Shown here: in pieces, positions 46,006-58,422 of the stretch | Numbering within the stretch: position 1 is the stretch's first letter | Layout: every line of letters starts with the position of its first letter | Made by a program: the position numbers and the translations under genes | Notes under the pieces: model-generated | Told to the model about the DNA's origin: nothing | Databases searched by the model: none | Seen by the model: only the letters and a program-made list of their open reading frames with translations | NCBI GenBank assembly: GCA_004352715.1 | Contig: SCFE01000080.1 | Location: forward strand, 189,701 to 253,700 | Direction: 5' to 3' | Origin: Hofstenia miamia | Lineage: Eukaryota > Xenacoelomorpha > Acoela | DNA: 64,000 nt

Positions 46006-49000
46006 TCAGAATTCTTTCAGTTCCTTAATTTGCTTAATTTGGATAGGTAGATTATTGCATTGCCTTATACCTACATTTATAAATGAGTTTTCTTTGACTT
46101 TACGTCTGAACCTAGTGACAACGTATTTTTTAGGTCGTCTATTGAAAGTTTTACTGAATTCAGGGAGCTTTATCTTATCATATGGCGGAATTTCGTTAGC
46201 GACTTTGAAAAATAATGTAGCAATATTGATTTGTATTAATTGTTGAGGAGAAGGACACGTTTCCAAAATTTAATTTTTGGTGTTACTAGAATTTCCTTTG
46301 CAAACATTTAGGGCCCATTTATATTGCAGGTGAAGTTTATTTATCANNNNNNNNNNNNNNNNNNNNNNNNNNNNNNNNNNNNNNNNNNNNNNNNNNNNNN
46401 NNNNNNNNNNNNNNNNNNNNNNNNNNNNNNNNNNNNNNNNNNNNNNNNNNNNNNNNNNNNNNNNNNNNNNNNNNNNNNNNNNNNNNNNNNNNNNNNNNNN
46501 NNNNNNNNNNNNNNNNNNNNNNNNGCCCATTTTTATTGCAGGTGAAGTTTATTTATCAATGATGTGTTCAAATTTGAAAATAGTACACTCCCGAAAAATT
46601 AGGTGGCTCATAACAAATGCGTGGAATAGCTGAATTATTGCATGAAGAGGTAATAGGTCAGCAACCTGAGAAATAGTTTTTATGCCGGCAGGAATTTTTT
46701 TCTGTGTAGATTTAATGTGCTCGGAAAATGAAAGTTTTGAATCAATTATTATTCCTAAATATTTGAAAGTATCAATTGCATTTTCGATCGTCAAATTTTT
46801 ATTTTTATGCAAGTTATTGTTGAAGGAGGGTTTCATTATGCAAAATTGCGTTTTCTCGGCACTAATGCGTAATTTGTGCATTGAAAAATAGTGACTTAGT
46901 GACTGGCAGTTGGATTCCACTTTTTTTATTGCAACATCTAATGACTTGTTGGAGGAGAATATACAAGTATCGTCTGCGTATTGTATAAGATTACAATTAT
47001 TATAAAAGTTCGTATCATTGACATAGATATTAAACAGAAGTGGTCCAAGAATGGTTCCTTGTGGAACTCTTTTTTCAATATATAGCCAGTCTGAATGTAC
47101 TGAGTTGAATTTAACTCGCTGTTTCCTATTACTTAAAAAACTCGCAATTAAACTAGTACTATCAAGGGACAAATCCATACGTTTTAGTTTTTTTATTAGT
47201 ATGTTATGGTCGATGGAATCAAATGCATTAGAGAGATCTAAGCATGCAATTGCAACATATTGTTGATCATCAAAGGAATTTCGCCAGTTCTCTTTTGTCT
47301 GAATAAGGGTATCATTTGTTGAAAAACCTCTTCTAAATCCAAATTGGGTTGCAGAAAGCAAATTATGTTTTTTAATATGCTCGAACATTTGATTAAATTT
47401 TAGTCTTTCAAAAACTTTACTTATTGGTGTCGTGATTGAAATAGGCCTATAATTATGTGCGCACATTTCATCATTTTTTTGTAAAGTGGTTAACATGTGC
47501 TTCTTTCAAGCAATCTGGGAATGTTTTGGATTTAATACATTCATTATAAATGTAGTTAAGGGGAATGCTAATTGAGTGTGCAGTTTCCTTAAGTATCCAT
47601 GTGGGAATATTTGACGGCCCACTGGATTTGCCTGATTTCAATTTGTTTAAAGCTTTGAGCATTTCATAAATAGTCATAAATCTAAAGGTAAAATCCGGTG
47701 CATGAGGCTTTTCACATTCAACAAATTTTACATTATTTCCAGAATAATTGCCCAAATTTACGAATGATTTGTTTAAAATATTGGAGATGTGATAAGGATC
47801 CTGCAATTTGCTGTAATCGTGCAATTTGCTGTAATCGTCTGTTATAGCTATGATCTTATTGATGCCACATTTATTGCGATTTGTCAGATTATGAATAAAA
47901 TTCCATTTAGATTTTTGGGATAGCATTCCATTATATTCTTTTTTTATGTACGCATTATAGGCCTTATGATTTGCTATGTTACAAATGTTCCAGCTCTCTT
48001 ATAACGGTTAAAATTTACTTTACATTGGTTATCTAACAAGTCTTTATATGCTTGATTTTTCCCGCGATTAAGTGTTTTACAATCGTCCGTAATCCACCCC
48101 TTAAAATTTTTTGAGTTATCTCTTGATTTAGATTTATTAGGATTTGATAAAATACGTTGTTCAGGGTAATATAAGATTACATAATGTTCAAGAACTTCTA
48201 AGAGCTTACCCATCATTACATTGGGTTCAGTTGCCATATAAACACATTGTCAGTTTTGATTTGTAATTGTATATTTTAGATTATTTAAATTATCCTTATT
48301 TCGAATACGGGTTGTAACCCATTTTTTCGATATATTTTCACTAGTCTTAGGTATACTGATTGATTCTATGCAATGGTCTGAGAAAGGGCACTCCGTTGAG
48401 TAAAATTTAAAATTCAAATCAGATATTTCGGATGTGATGATGTAGTCAATTATTGTCAGAGAATTATGAGTCAGTCTAGTGGGAATTTTCGTGTTTGCAG
48501 AATTATACGCGTTTAGTAGAGAATCTAATTTTGCTTTTTCAGAGTCGACAAGATAGTTAATATTCCAATCTCCGAGTAAGAGAACATCCTTATTTTCAGC
48601 ACAAGCGATGGATAATTTAGTTTCTATTTGCTTGATAAATTCTGTCATATACTTTTTTGAAGGGCAATACGACACATTGAGTAATTGTTTTTTGTAGTGG
48701 GAGGTTCTATTTGGATTTTTTAATTCAATCCACAAACTTTCAAATTTAGAATGACAATTTGCGATATTATGTCGGAATTTTGGATTATATATTTTGGGAA
48801 CAAGTAATAAGACACCGCCACCTTTGACATTTTCTAAGAAATTGTTTAAAGCTCTATTCCTACGAAATAATTTGTAAATCGAACTATCAAATTACCAATT
48901 TGAATCAGGGTCATCACTAGACAACCAAGTTTCTGAAATTCCTATGATTGTTTCATTTTGGAAATTTGCTTTAAACTGTGAATTGAAGGTATTTAGCAGA

Positions 49001-49080
49001 GAGATTTGGAAAATTTATGTGGACATAATTAATCGAATTACCAGTGTTTACTTTTGAGGCAAATGTTTCATAAAAATGCT
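46006..49080 (-). pseudogene. LINE ORF2: APE endonuclease and reverse transcriptase
   Basis: Endonuclease motifs on the minus strand are ETWLSSDD near 48900-48925, GGGVLLLVPKIYNP near 48780-48820, VLLLGDWNINYL near 48550-48590 and a final SDHC near 48380. The reverse transcriptase then shows NYRPISITTPISKVFERL, FGFRRGFSTNDTL, LDLSNAFDSIDH (catalytic Asp), RVPQGTILGPLLF and LIQYADDTCIFS (catalytic ADD). A C-terminal Y-x-x-x-R-F-R-R-x-x-x-x-N-S block at 46266-46006 follows. Breaks are a stop near 48240, one shift near 47950 and another near 47480, and a 178-N gap before the last block. The enzyme would copy its RNA at a nicked target, but this copy cannot encode it intact. Confidence 0.85.
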
Positions 49081-49260
49081 AGGACCCGGGTTTTTTCTAT
49101 TCCCTGTGCAGATAAAATAATATCAAGGCAAAAAGGCATTTTTCAAAGCTTATCATAAGAGGAAATTCCCTATTAGTGAGATATAGACGTATTCTTAACC
49201 TGGATTATACAATTACTTTATATAGTAAATTAATATGCATATTAGATAAAAATAAATTTC

Positions 49261-49925
49261 TTAACTGTGAAATTTTTCTTGCTGATAACTGCGGCGGTAA
49301 AGCGGCAACTTCTGAGTATAAGTGAGCGTACGTCGCAATTTTTGTTGTGGTTGATTAATTAGAAAGTGGTGATAATTAGGCGGTGCATAAAAGGAGCAAT
49401 TTACGCTTTGAGCTTTGTGAAACGAAGCTCGTACGGATCGAGGGCCACCAAAGTATTCTTTGATTAGTTTTGCAAGAGTTGCATAACCAGCCTTAGAAAA
49501 GTGAATGATGTCGCGTGCGAAAAGCCTTGGGTTTGGTAGAGCGTTCAAAATATAAGAGTTAAAGTTCGGAAAAACAATGTATCCTAGTGATTTGGCATTT
49601 TGGTTCAGAAGGGTGTTCATTTCGAATGCTTTACTGCTGAGGTGGCGATTGAACATGAATGGCTCAAGTTCTCCAAGAAATACTTATGTGCGTTTTTAAA
49701 AGTAGTCTTAACAGCTTTATTTAAATTTGAATAATTTTCTGTAAAATCCGATTTAATCTGCATTAAATCATTGCGACCAATTGTAATGATAATTTTTTTG
49801 ATAGACTCTTCTTTCGGGTACTGTTTAATAACTCGTGTGAGTTCCTCAATTGTAGCTTCTGAGTAAGAGTGAACGGTGACTTTATGATTATCGATGAGGT
49901 GGTTAGCTCTAAGTTCTCTATACAT
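49261..49925 (-). pseudogene. LINE ORF1 with SGNH-esterase-like domain
   Basis: Two overlapping frames (49925-49617 and 49656-49261) encode one esterase-like domain. KIIITIGRNDLMQI supplies the G-x-ND block and ARDIIHFSKAGYATLAKLI the terminal D-x-x-H block. SGNH esterase domains are a known ORF1 type of CR1-group LINEs. A frameshift near 49620-49650 breaks it. The N-terminal Ser block is not clear, so the 5' end may be truncated near 49930. Confidence 0.7.
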
Positions 49926-49930
49926 TGACC

Positions 49931-50807
49931 ATCCTAAGATTAAGAAGTCGGTGTTAGGCTTAATAATTCGTGGCTTGAGGTTACCCTAGTGTCAAATTTG
50001 AATTTCAAACCCTTGCCCACTTTTTAAGGCAATCATTGATATTTGAACAGCTACAATACTAAATCGAATCATCTCAATTAAGTGCTTTGGAATGCACGTT
50101 CAAATAATTGAATATCATCAAACATTAAATAACCTTGAAACATCTTTGCTTTGTTTAGGTGGGGTAAAATGGACACGACACACGCGTTTTTCTTAATACA
50201 ATTTAACAAGTTTTTAATTATTCAGCGGTTTAACTTAGAGGATAGACTTTACTTTTTTAAGAAAAGTGGAAGCTAATTAAATAATGTTTAAGCTATGCTT
50301 TCAAAAATGCAAACAAAAAGAGATTGTTTGTTTGAAGTTCCCAGGGTGACGCCAACAGTTCTATTGTATCAAAAAACGCTGAATTATTACTTCTTTTAAA
50401 GAGTATTTGAAAATTTTTCAGACAAACTCAAGAACCTTTTTCATAACAAAAAAATGACAAATATGTGTGCTTGGATACACAAAATGATTTCAATATGTTT
50501 TTCCGTTTCTATAAATCAATTTTTCCTCACTAACTATTACAGTTTATAAATTCCAAAATTTCCACCTAGCCATTCAGGTATAACTAAAAATCAAAAAGTG
50601 TCCAATATACAAATGAAAATTCAAAAATGTCCCAAAGCGAGTTCAGGCATAATGGGCCAGCTCAGCCCACCTACATGTATACATATATATTAAGGTGTTC
50701 GACTTGTTGAATTTCGATTAGATTCACATGCCCCATTGGGAGAAATTAATCGCTAAATATGGAATTGATAAAGATTCAAAGCAACTTTTAAAAAAAGTTC
50801 AGAGTTT
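49931..50807. other. No supported gene
   Basis: AT-rich flank upstream of the LINE. Confidence 0.45.
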
Positions 50808-51368
50808 TTTAGTTTAAGAAAATCAACTTTGGTAAAAATTATCAATTTTTTAAAAATCTTAGTGAATTTTTCATGTAGGAAATCCTAGTAAATTTTAAAA
50901 AAATATGTACAAAATACTTTATGAATTACGAGTAATATAATAGAACTTTTTTCAAGTAGAATAAAAAATGAAAATATAAGCAAAAATTCCCATTTGTCAA
51001 CGAAAATTCATTTATGATTTGGTTGGTTAAATCAGCATTTTTTACCGTAATTCTGAGTTATTTAGTAAATAGAATTANNNNNNNNNNNNNNNNNNNNNTT
51101 TAGTTTAAGAAAATCAACTTTGGTAAAAATTATCAATTTTTTAAAAATCTTAGTGAATTTTTCATGTAGGAAATCCTAGTAAATTTTAAAAAAATATGTA
51201 CAAAATACTTTATGAATTACGAGTAATATAATAGAACTTTTTTCAAGTAGAATAAAAAATGAAAATATAAGCAAAAATTCCCATTTGTCAACGAAAATTC
51301 ATTTATGATTTGGTTGGTTAAATCAGCATTTTTTACCGTAATTCTGAGTTATTTAGTAAATAGAATTA
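50808..51368. repeat. 270-bp identical duplication flanking a 21-N gap
   Basis: 50808-51077 and 51099-51368 look identical on either side of a gap at 51078-51098. Same assembly signature as at 12773-13037. Confidence 0.85.
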
Positions 51369-52483
51369 TTTTAAGATATTTTTACAAAGTATTGATAATA
51401 AACACTTAAAAAATACAATATTTATTAATAGTAGTATGTAGTAACATAATTTCATAAAAAAGTGAAGAAAACAATTCAAGCTGCTTCTATATATACTCTT
51501 ATTGAGTAAATGAGGGCGTTAATCCTTAACCTTAAAATAACGTCTTCAACAGCTTTTCTTCGTTTACACAGAGAATCATGGATCCACGTCAAGAAAAAAT
51601 AGGCATGCATTGTCCAAGATTTTCTTTAGCCATTCCGAAAATTCGTTCTGCTATTTCATTGGTTTTTTGGTGTTTCTTATTTTCTATCTTATAGAATATA
51701 TTTAAAGCTTTTGGACACATTGACTATAGCTTGGACCAACAAAGAGTGCTACTTATTCCGAGCTAGGCAAGAGCACACTAATATATAGTAAAGTTGTTGA
51801 GTGACTTAAAACTTGAGGATCAGTTTTGATCAAACAGCACAAACAAGAAACAAAACATTGCTTTCAATGTGTTTGGGAAAAAAAATTGGACTTTGAACAA
51901 GTGAACACCTTTAACAAAAACCAATGGAAATCTACAATCCTCTTACCTGTCCTCATTTCTGAGTAAGCGCGAGAATTCAGGCAAATATTATATTTTTCAT
52001 AACGAAATGCAACGCATTATTTTCAATGGCATATTAAACTTGAAAAAGGCTTCAATAATTAAGTGTCAATGAAATACTATTAATATAATAATTTGAAATT
52101 TTTCCTGAATATAAAAAGATTGACAGATTTTGAATTGATGCAGGAAAATCGCCAATTATATTTTCTATATTTATGCAATGAAAAACATCAACATCTTTAG
52201 TTTTGTTCATCCCAAAGCGGTTGAGCATTATATACAAAAACAAAAATATGTCAAACAGAAGTCATTTGCGTTAAGAGAACCAACAAGGCCATGGTATTCC
52301 TCCATGGAATTCTGTTTATTGTACATTAAAGGGCTGAACTTAGTAAAATAGATTAACAAAAAGATTGAATTTCTTAATGATAGATAAAAGCGTAGCACTA
52401 TACAATGATCTGCATGTATTTTTTCCTTCAAAAAGTAATAAATCCTTTGCAAAATAAAAAATTTTCAAAAGTGGAACTCCTTA
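51369..52483. other. No supported gene
   Basis: On the minus strand near 51560-51720 a protein-like run (FYKIENKKHQKTNEIAERIF) appears without a recognised domain. The rest is AT-rich. Confidence 0.3.
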
Positions 52484-52484
52484 A

Positions 52485-52515
<31 letters not shown>
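52484..52515. repeat. (TA)n microsatellite
   Basis: About 15 TA units directly before the 79-bp tandem array. Confidence 0.9.
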
Positions 52516-52521
<6 letters not shown>

Positions 52522-52746
52522 CATTATATATGCATTATTGGTGTTTGCAATTGTTAACAGTAACCAAACTGTTTGACACCCAAAGATGTCTTTCTGTATG
52601 CATTATATATGCATTATTGGTGTTTGCAATTGTTAACAGTAACCAAACTGTTTGACACCCAAAGATGTCTTTCTGTATGCATTATATATGCATTATTGGT
52701 GTTTGCAATTGTTAACAGTAACCAAACTGTTTGACACCCAAAGATG
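52516..52746. repeat. 79-bp tandem array, three units
   Basis: Units start at 52516, 52595 and 52674 with TGTATGCATTATATATGCAT. The first two are identical over the full unit and the third diverges at its end. Each includes the perfect palindrome ATGCATTATATATGCAT-like core. Confidence 0.9.
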
Positions 52747-53021
52747 TTTTTCTGTCTGAATTGTAAATCACTAGTTGCATCTTTGACAAGATGTATACCA
52801 ATGAAAGATGCATCATTTCGCCAAAATGTATGCCAAAAGATGAATCTTTTTGTAAAATGTATGTTAAAATATTCCAAAAAGATGCAAAAATTTTCCAAAA
52901 TGTTGGTCCGTAAATTTTCTTCAACTTTAACAAAACTTACAACAAATTTTACTAGGGGAGTTTCTCGTTTGTGTGTAGCCAGTTTCATTAGTGTGAATGT
53001 ATGTCTATCATAATGGTCCTA

Positions 53022-53087
53022 AGCTATAACTAAAAACAGGGGAACGAACCCGGTCACTGTTTGGGAATTTTCTTTTAGTTACAGCTC
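53022..53087. repeat. Short hairpin-forming inverted repeat
   Basis: AAGCTATAACTAAAA at the left and its near-perfect inverse TTTTAGTTACAGCT at the right, separated by about 36 bases. No terminator or RNA gene role can be shown. Confidence 0.5.
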
Positions 53088-53864
53088 TGTAACGGGTCGC
53101 GCAATTTTTAAGAAATATTACAATGCATTTTTTAAAAATAATTAGAGATAGTTTATCAACAGTAATGAACAACAAACAAAAGCTATCAAGAGCCAAGCCA
53201 ATCACACAGCTGATTTTATCTAATGAAGCATTAAAGCATAAAATAATAAAAAAATATAACAAAGAAATATATATAAATATAAATTGAAAATTTTTGTTTC
53301 GTGAAATTTTTAAAATCTTTCCAGTATTAGTTCGAATCTCAACTGCATTTTAAGATTTTGGTCTGTAATCTACGACTTGTAATGACCTTTTCAAATATAA
53401 TGTTTATATCGAGAGGATTGGAAGTTTAAATTTCGTTAAGGGTAGCATTATAGCTTCATTAATATCATGCTCAATGCTTTTGTCATGACCAAGTTTGTCC
53501 TGGGTCTGTAGTTTTTGATTATTAAGTAAAGATTAAATTCCTAATTATGCATGTCTGGGGAAGGGAAAATCCAGCTGTTTTTCATATTACCTGGCGTTCT
53601 GACGTGTGTTCTTGCACGTCACTTTGTCATTGCGTTTGCGTTTGTGCTTGCATCATTTTGCTGTTTTTCGTCTCATTCACCCCCCATTTGGATTACTTTC
53701 TTCATCTACGTTCTTCAGTCTCGTCCATCCTTCTTCATTTTTTCCGTTTCTTATCTCCTCTATTCCCACAGTTCTTCATCCTGACGACTTTTCCCTCCCC
53801 TTGTTCCCTTCAGATCAACCTACACTTCCACTAATTTGTTTCATTTTTCTTTTCATATACTAAC

Positions 53865-53999
53865 ATGTTTTACAACCAAGCTCTTAACTCCAACGTTACC
53901 ATATTTAATACAGCTCCTAAAATTATCACTGCTCCTACTAATATTAATGATTTACCTTTTAATGCTAATACTTTTAAAAACCACTTATATCCTGCCTGA
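53865..53999 (+). pseudogene. Short ORF after a pyrimidine-rich tract, possible LINE ORF1 start
   Basis: A 44-codon ORF (MFYNQALNSNVTIFNTAPKI...) follows a strongly pyrimidine-rich stretch (53680-53830). It is followed by decayed frames. Its position about 0.8 kb upstream of an L1/Tx1-like endonuclease tail suggests the 5' UTR and ORF1 of that LINE. There is no recognised domain. Confidence 0.35.
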
Positions 54000-54607
54000 T
54001 CCTCCTACAGAATGTAGTACAATCCGCATTTGAGCTCAATTCCTTCGAACAACATAAAATAACATTGATGCAACTATCATATCTACTCTGAAAGCAAAGA
54101 AACCGATGTAGAATCCTGAATCTAGATCTCCAAAACCCTGGCCTCTCCCAGGAATTCAACCAAACTTCTTAAGGCTTTACAGGTAATCGCAAATCCAGAG
54201 GTTGAAGAGGAACTGGCTGAACTGATGGCGTCCCCAATCGAGGTAGGAGGGAAACCCTAATTCCTCCTGTAAAGGAGACCTTGAAATTGATAGCGACCAA
54301 TTAAGCCCTACAGAGTTTTTTTCTCTCTTTTATATATGTATTATACATCTATGCATCTTAACTTCAATGAAAATGGTATATCAGACACCATTAAAATCAT
54401 AAAAATCTTTGAAGTTTTAAAAGCATATCATCCTGCATACATTTTTATACAGAAATCTAAATTGTCTTTCTTAAACGAAGCATGTCAAAAATACATTAAA
54501 TTGAATTGATTCAAATATTTATCAATTAATAATACGTCAATTAGGAAGGGTGTTCTTATTACCTTTACACATAAATCAAGTCCACAGCTAAAGTTAAAAT
54601 TCAACGT

Positions 54608-54706
54608 TAATAGTAATGGGGGCTGGAAGCCCATACCACTTTTTTCTGATTGATCAAGAGGTGCGGGAAGCCCGTCCCACTTTTCTTCCACCCCCATTAC
54701 TACTGA
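54608..54706. repeat. 100-bp foldback with TAGTAATGGGGG ends
   Basis: TAGTAATGGGGGCTGGAAG at the left and its near-perfect inverse at the right, with GCGGGAAGCCCGTCCC between. A miniature inverted-repeat structure; no duplication assigned. Confidence 0.6.
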
Positions 54707-54759
54707 AGTTCCATCAGCCCAGTTTCTGGTAAATTCTAAAAATGAACTGTTTGTAAATT

Positions 54760-55665
54760 ATTACTTAGGTAAAAGTGAATATAAATGTACAATAAATGAA
54801 ATTAATAAATATATTGATATAATTAAACCTTCATCTATAGTTCTTCTATGCAACTCTGATTGTTTTGGGGATGCAGAGGGTGTGAGCAACTCTAGGGCTT
54901 CCATCAGTCTAATGCAATCTAGATTCAACTTATTAGAAAAAAATATTATATCTAAATATAATTTAATAGCCACTGCTAAATTCATACTTATTGTAATAAA
55001 TTTACAAATTATTCATTTTGTATTGATCATTGTTTTGCATCAACCAGTTATAACATTAAGGTTTCTGAAATAATTAATATAAATCTCCCTGAGCATAAAC
55101 CAATATAAACAGAATTTATAGTAGGCAGACTAAGTGGCCCTGGTATTTGGAAGATGTGCAAACAAGAACTTCAAAAAATTATTATATCAACCTTGCAGGG
55201 AGCTGACACTAAAAATATTGAATTGAAATGGTCACTCATGAAGATCAGAGCAAAACAGGAATTAGGTAGGAAAGAGAAGGAAATTTTAAAAGTAAGGTAC
55301 TATAAATTAAGATCTTTTGAGAAGCAGCTAGTTTAAATACATTGTATAAAGATCTTATAGAATTTGGAAAAGTTTGTGTGTGAACAATTAATCAAAGAAA
55401 ATCTGCTTATTCTGGGCTCCTTGGAACAACATTTTGGAAGGCGGATTTCTCAGTAAACCACGAAATAATTAACCTCCTAGGCGTTAAAATCCGTCTAAAA
55501 GAGCCTGTTAATGTAGACCTAAACGAATTTATTAAGAATAATAAAATTCTAATTTATTTTATATCCAATAAAAAAATCTCTATTTATGGAAAAGCAAAAG
55601 CACTTAATGCTTTATTAATATCAAAATTAATGTATCAAAGTAGTAAAAAATGCCTGATTTGATAT
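54760..55665 (+). pseudogene. L1/Tx1-like LINE ORF2 relic (endonuclease tail, linker, C-terminal part)
   Basis: Plus-strand blocks in order are SSIVLLCNSDCFGDAEG, CIDHCFASTSYNIKVSEI, NLPEHKPI (place of the endonuclease SDH motif), SGPGIWKMCKQELQ, the helical linker ELKWSLMKIRAKQELGRKE and RYYKLRSFEKQLV. Then, after a deletion that removes the polymerase core, come LGVKIRLKEPVNVDLNEF and YGKAKALNALLISKLMYQ. This order matches the linker and post-RT region of L1/Tx1-group LINEs. Many stops and shifts. Family assignment is by motif order only. Confidence 0.55.
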
Positions 55666-57305
55666 ATATGCATATAAATAATTATTCAATTATACCCCAT
55701 TTTAAACTATGTACCACTATGTTTTTGAGCAATTTTTTGCAATTTTTGATAAAATCTGCCTTTTGCGGACATCTCAAAATATTTTCGAAGCCAGTTTGAA
55801 ACAATGTAATTAATATACATCTTAGGATGTAAAGAGAAATTTGATTGTTTGAATGAATATATAGACTAATAGAGTTTCAGTTGACGTTTTCCAATAATTT
55901 CATAATCACAGATATTCAGTGAAACATGTGTATGTCAAAGTATTAGACAGCAGAACACATGTGGCGCAAATTTTGTTTTTCCGCAACCACAGAACCAATT
56001 TCATTTAATAGACATTTTCAATAATTAAAAATGTTTTAACACTAACAAATGTTCTTTGAAACATGAAGCACAGATGCATCAGGCATTCCCCTTCTAGTAT
56101 AGCAGTAAACACACTGAGAGGTAAGAGTTTAACATGTAAATTCTAAAAATTCTAAATTTTGAATTTAGCAAAAATTATGGATCAATCAGAAGTAGATCAT
56201 TTTAAAGCTGATTATTACAAATGAACAAAACCAATTTATCCATTAATATCTTCATTAAAAAGGATTCATATAAAAAGCTATTAAATGAATTTTCAGCTAT
56301 TTATCACATAGAATTTTATAGTTGTCATGAAGAAAAGAGAAGTAAATAAAAAAAAATCCGATAGATGAATTTAGAAATAGCCTAAAAGAAGATCTTCATT
56401 GTCAATTTATTTGGATATGCAATTAGATGCTTCATCTTTTGCAGCTGGTATGCACACATTAATTGTATTAGATACAGCAACAATTACAATCAATCAACAT
56501 TCATTATATATAGCTACATATAAAGGCCATGTTTTAAGTTATTTAAAAAACATGTGTACATATAGGGAATTGCAAGAAGAAATAAAAAAGAGCAGTTTAG
56601 TGTAATTAGATTTAATTATCTTTTCTCAAGTCATAATGAGATATTGACATCAAATCTTCCAATAAGATTTCTTGTAAAATATTTATCTGAATATTTTCAA
56701 ATAAGTGTTTAATCAATTTATTTAATAAACTGCTTACACTGTAATTTCTAAATTTCTAGTACAGTACTCTGAAATTTACAAAATGCTGACTTTGAATTGG
56801 CTTATGCCATAATTTCTAAGTTTCTAATGCTCTGAAAGTTACAAAATGCCAACATTAAAATGGCTTACACCCTAATTTCTGAAGTTTTAACATTCTGAAA
56901 TTTACAAACATTGCCTTTAAAGTTGTTGTTGCTTGTATAAATATATACTGTAAATTTATTAGTGAAATTATATTTATTTATGTAATAAATTTTAGTCTTT
57001 GTATAATATAAATAAATGTACCATTTAAATGTTTTTATTATATTTATTATGTTTAAAATTGATTAATACTAATCTTATAATCTATTTTTTAAACAGAACA
57101 TAAAGCCTGTCCTAACACAAGGATTTTCTTTAAGAAATTAGAAGGATTCTTCTCTATGTTGGATAATATCCACATATACAAAATAATACTTGAATGAACA
57201 ATTGGACTATTTATTACTTCAAATTTAAATCCTAGAAAATTTCATTATTACTTAAGTAATACCTTTTATCATCAAATGGTGATAATGATGTTTTCTTTGT
57301 ATTAA
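55666..57305. other. AT-rich interval, possible Polinton remains
   Basis: A 68-codon ORF at 56399-56605 and short open stretches near 56170-56345 look protein-like but carry no recognised motif. Three diverged copies of a word AATTTCTAA...CTCTGAAA...TTACAAA at 56755-56910 form a degenerate tandem array. Since a Polinton-type integrase tail lies just downstream, these may be decayed parts of the same element. Confidence 0.3.
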
Positions 57306-57764
57306 TTAAATTAATTTTATGTCTTTTATTATTAATGTTTCTGTAAACAATGTATTAATATCTATAAATGTAATTAAGGTGTCACTCCCCTTAAAATTAA
57401 TTGAATCACCTACAGGTATCTTAGTACCCTTAAAATTAACAATTGCATCACCTGCAGGTACTTTAGTCCCCTTAAAATTAACAATTGCATCACCTGCAGG
57501 TACCTTAGTACCCTTAAAGTTAACAATTGCATTAACATAATTTTTATTTATTTCAACTGTTGGAATATATCCATTAATTGTAAAATCATGGTTCTTTTCT
57601 ACATTTTTTAAATGTTTCTTAGTTTTAATATGTGCATTATAATTTTTCTTGACCATTGTCAAATTACAAGTCTCACAAGTGATATTTTTTCTTGTTGCCA
57701 TCTCTCTATACATAATGTCTAGAAAAAATTTTTTCACAAATAGTTTGTTTAGAAAAAATTTCAT
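57306..57764 (-). CDS. C2H2-like zinc-finger ORF with 14-aa tandem repeats
   Basis: A 152-codon open frame on the minus strand. Residues about 29-55 hold CETCNLTMVKKNYNAHIKTK followed by KHLKN, a single C-x-x-C...H-x-x-x-x-x-H zinc finger like small finger ORFs next to integrase genes in Polinton elements. The second half is three to four repeats of A-I-VNFKGTKVPAGD, encoded by a 42-bp minisatellite. The start at 57764 overlaps the end of the integrase tail ORF (57761), suggesting they belong to one element. Whether it is still expressed is unknown. Confidence 0.5.
   Translation of the reverse strand: MKFFLNKLFVKKFFLDIMYREMATRKNITCETCNLTMVKKNYNAHIKTKKHLKNVEKNHDFTINGYIPTVEINKNYVNAIVNFKGTKVPAGDAIVNFKGTKVPAGDAIVNFKGTKIPVGDSINFKGSDTLITFIDINTLFTETLIIKDIKLI
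57378..57540. repeat. 42-bp coding minisatellite
   Basis: About four units around GCATCACCTGCAGGTAC. The period is a multiple of three, so the minus-strand frame is kept. Confidence 0.85.
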
Positions 57765-58100
57765 AAATAATTTTTCAATATATTTTTAATTCTTACCCAA
57801 CTATTAAATTTGTTAGGATATCCTGACCATTTAACAAAGGCCATTCCATTCTTTTTTCTTAACACTTTTTCAATTCTAAATATATCTTGATCAGTTTTTT
57901 GCAATTCTTCTTCATAGAATGATCTTTTTATTTCTTCATCAGCTAAATCCTTCAATGTGAATGATATAGGTTCTGTTAATTTTAATTTATCAATAATAAA
58001 TATTTCTTCAGTTCAATTTGGTGCATAGCCTTTATAAAAACTTTCCTTTTAAGTTTACTTTATCACCTACTGTAGAGTCACTCAGAGCCTCTTTTATTTT
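57761..58100 (-). pseudogene. Polinton/Maverick-type integrase C-terminus with chromodomain
   Basis: On the minus strand, VGDKVNLKGKF, then after a frameshift FYKGYAPN, a TGA where the family has Trp, TEEIFIIDKL, PISFTLKDLADEEIKRSFYE and EEELQKT are followed by the chromodomain DIFRIEKVLRKKNGMAFVKW and SGYPNKFNSWV. This order (KGY-x-P-x-W-T-E-E-x-F, L-K-D-L, E-L-Q-K, then VKW-x-GY-x-x-KFNSW) is the C-terminal part of Polinton retroviral-like integrases, which insert DNA with 6-bp duplications. The catalytic core is absent here. One frameshift and one stop make it a relic. Confidence 0.7.
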
Positions 58101-58422
58101 ATTTTAATTTTAGCACTCTCAAATTAATTTGGTGCTATTTAGTTTAATGAATTATAAATTTGTAATCTTTTTGAACTTAAGTTTCAAACTTAGTGATTGT
58201 CCCCTTGAGCTTTAGATTATGTGTAATTGCTTAGTTAATTTGCAAGGGAAACAAACTTTTGTAAAAAACAGTAAATATTTACCTTCTTTTGTAATAAATA
58301 GGGAACTTGAATGTTAGCAAACATCAAATAAATTTTGTTCTCACTGGATACCATTTGCTTTTTTATTATTTTATATTTTACTAACCATTTTAGCTCTGGT
58401 ATGAATTTTATAATAATGAAAT

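Larger units (their letters stand above)
45750..49930 (-). mobile_element. CR1-like non-LTR retrotransposon (LINE), decayed
   Basis: A minus-strand LINE of about 4.2 kb with, in 5'-to-3' order, an esterase-type ORF1 (49925-49261), APE endonuclease (about 49080-48250), reverse transcriptase (47926-46549) and C-terminal domain (46266-46006). An AGATAAGATAAG-like short repeat near 45755-45772 could be its 3' tail. The esterase-type ORF1 and APE endonuclease together fit the CR1/L2 group. A gap at 46347-46524 interrupts it. Confidence 0.82.

Noticed and set aside
52614-52988. 124-codon minus-strand frame
   Set aside because: It spans the 79-bp tandem repeat and has no recognised domain; the open frame is a by-product of the repeat.
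53547-53863. Three overlapping plus-strand frames of 77-95 codons
   Set aside because: They arise from a pyrimidine-rich tract that avoids stop codons; more likely an untranslated leader of a LINE.
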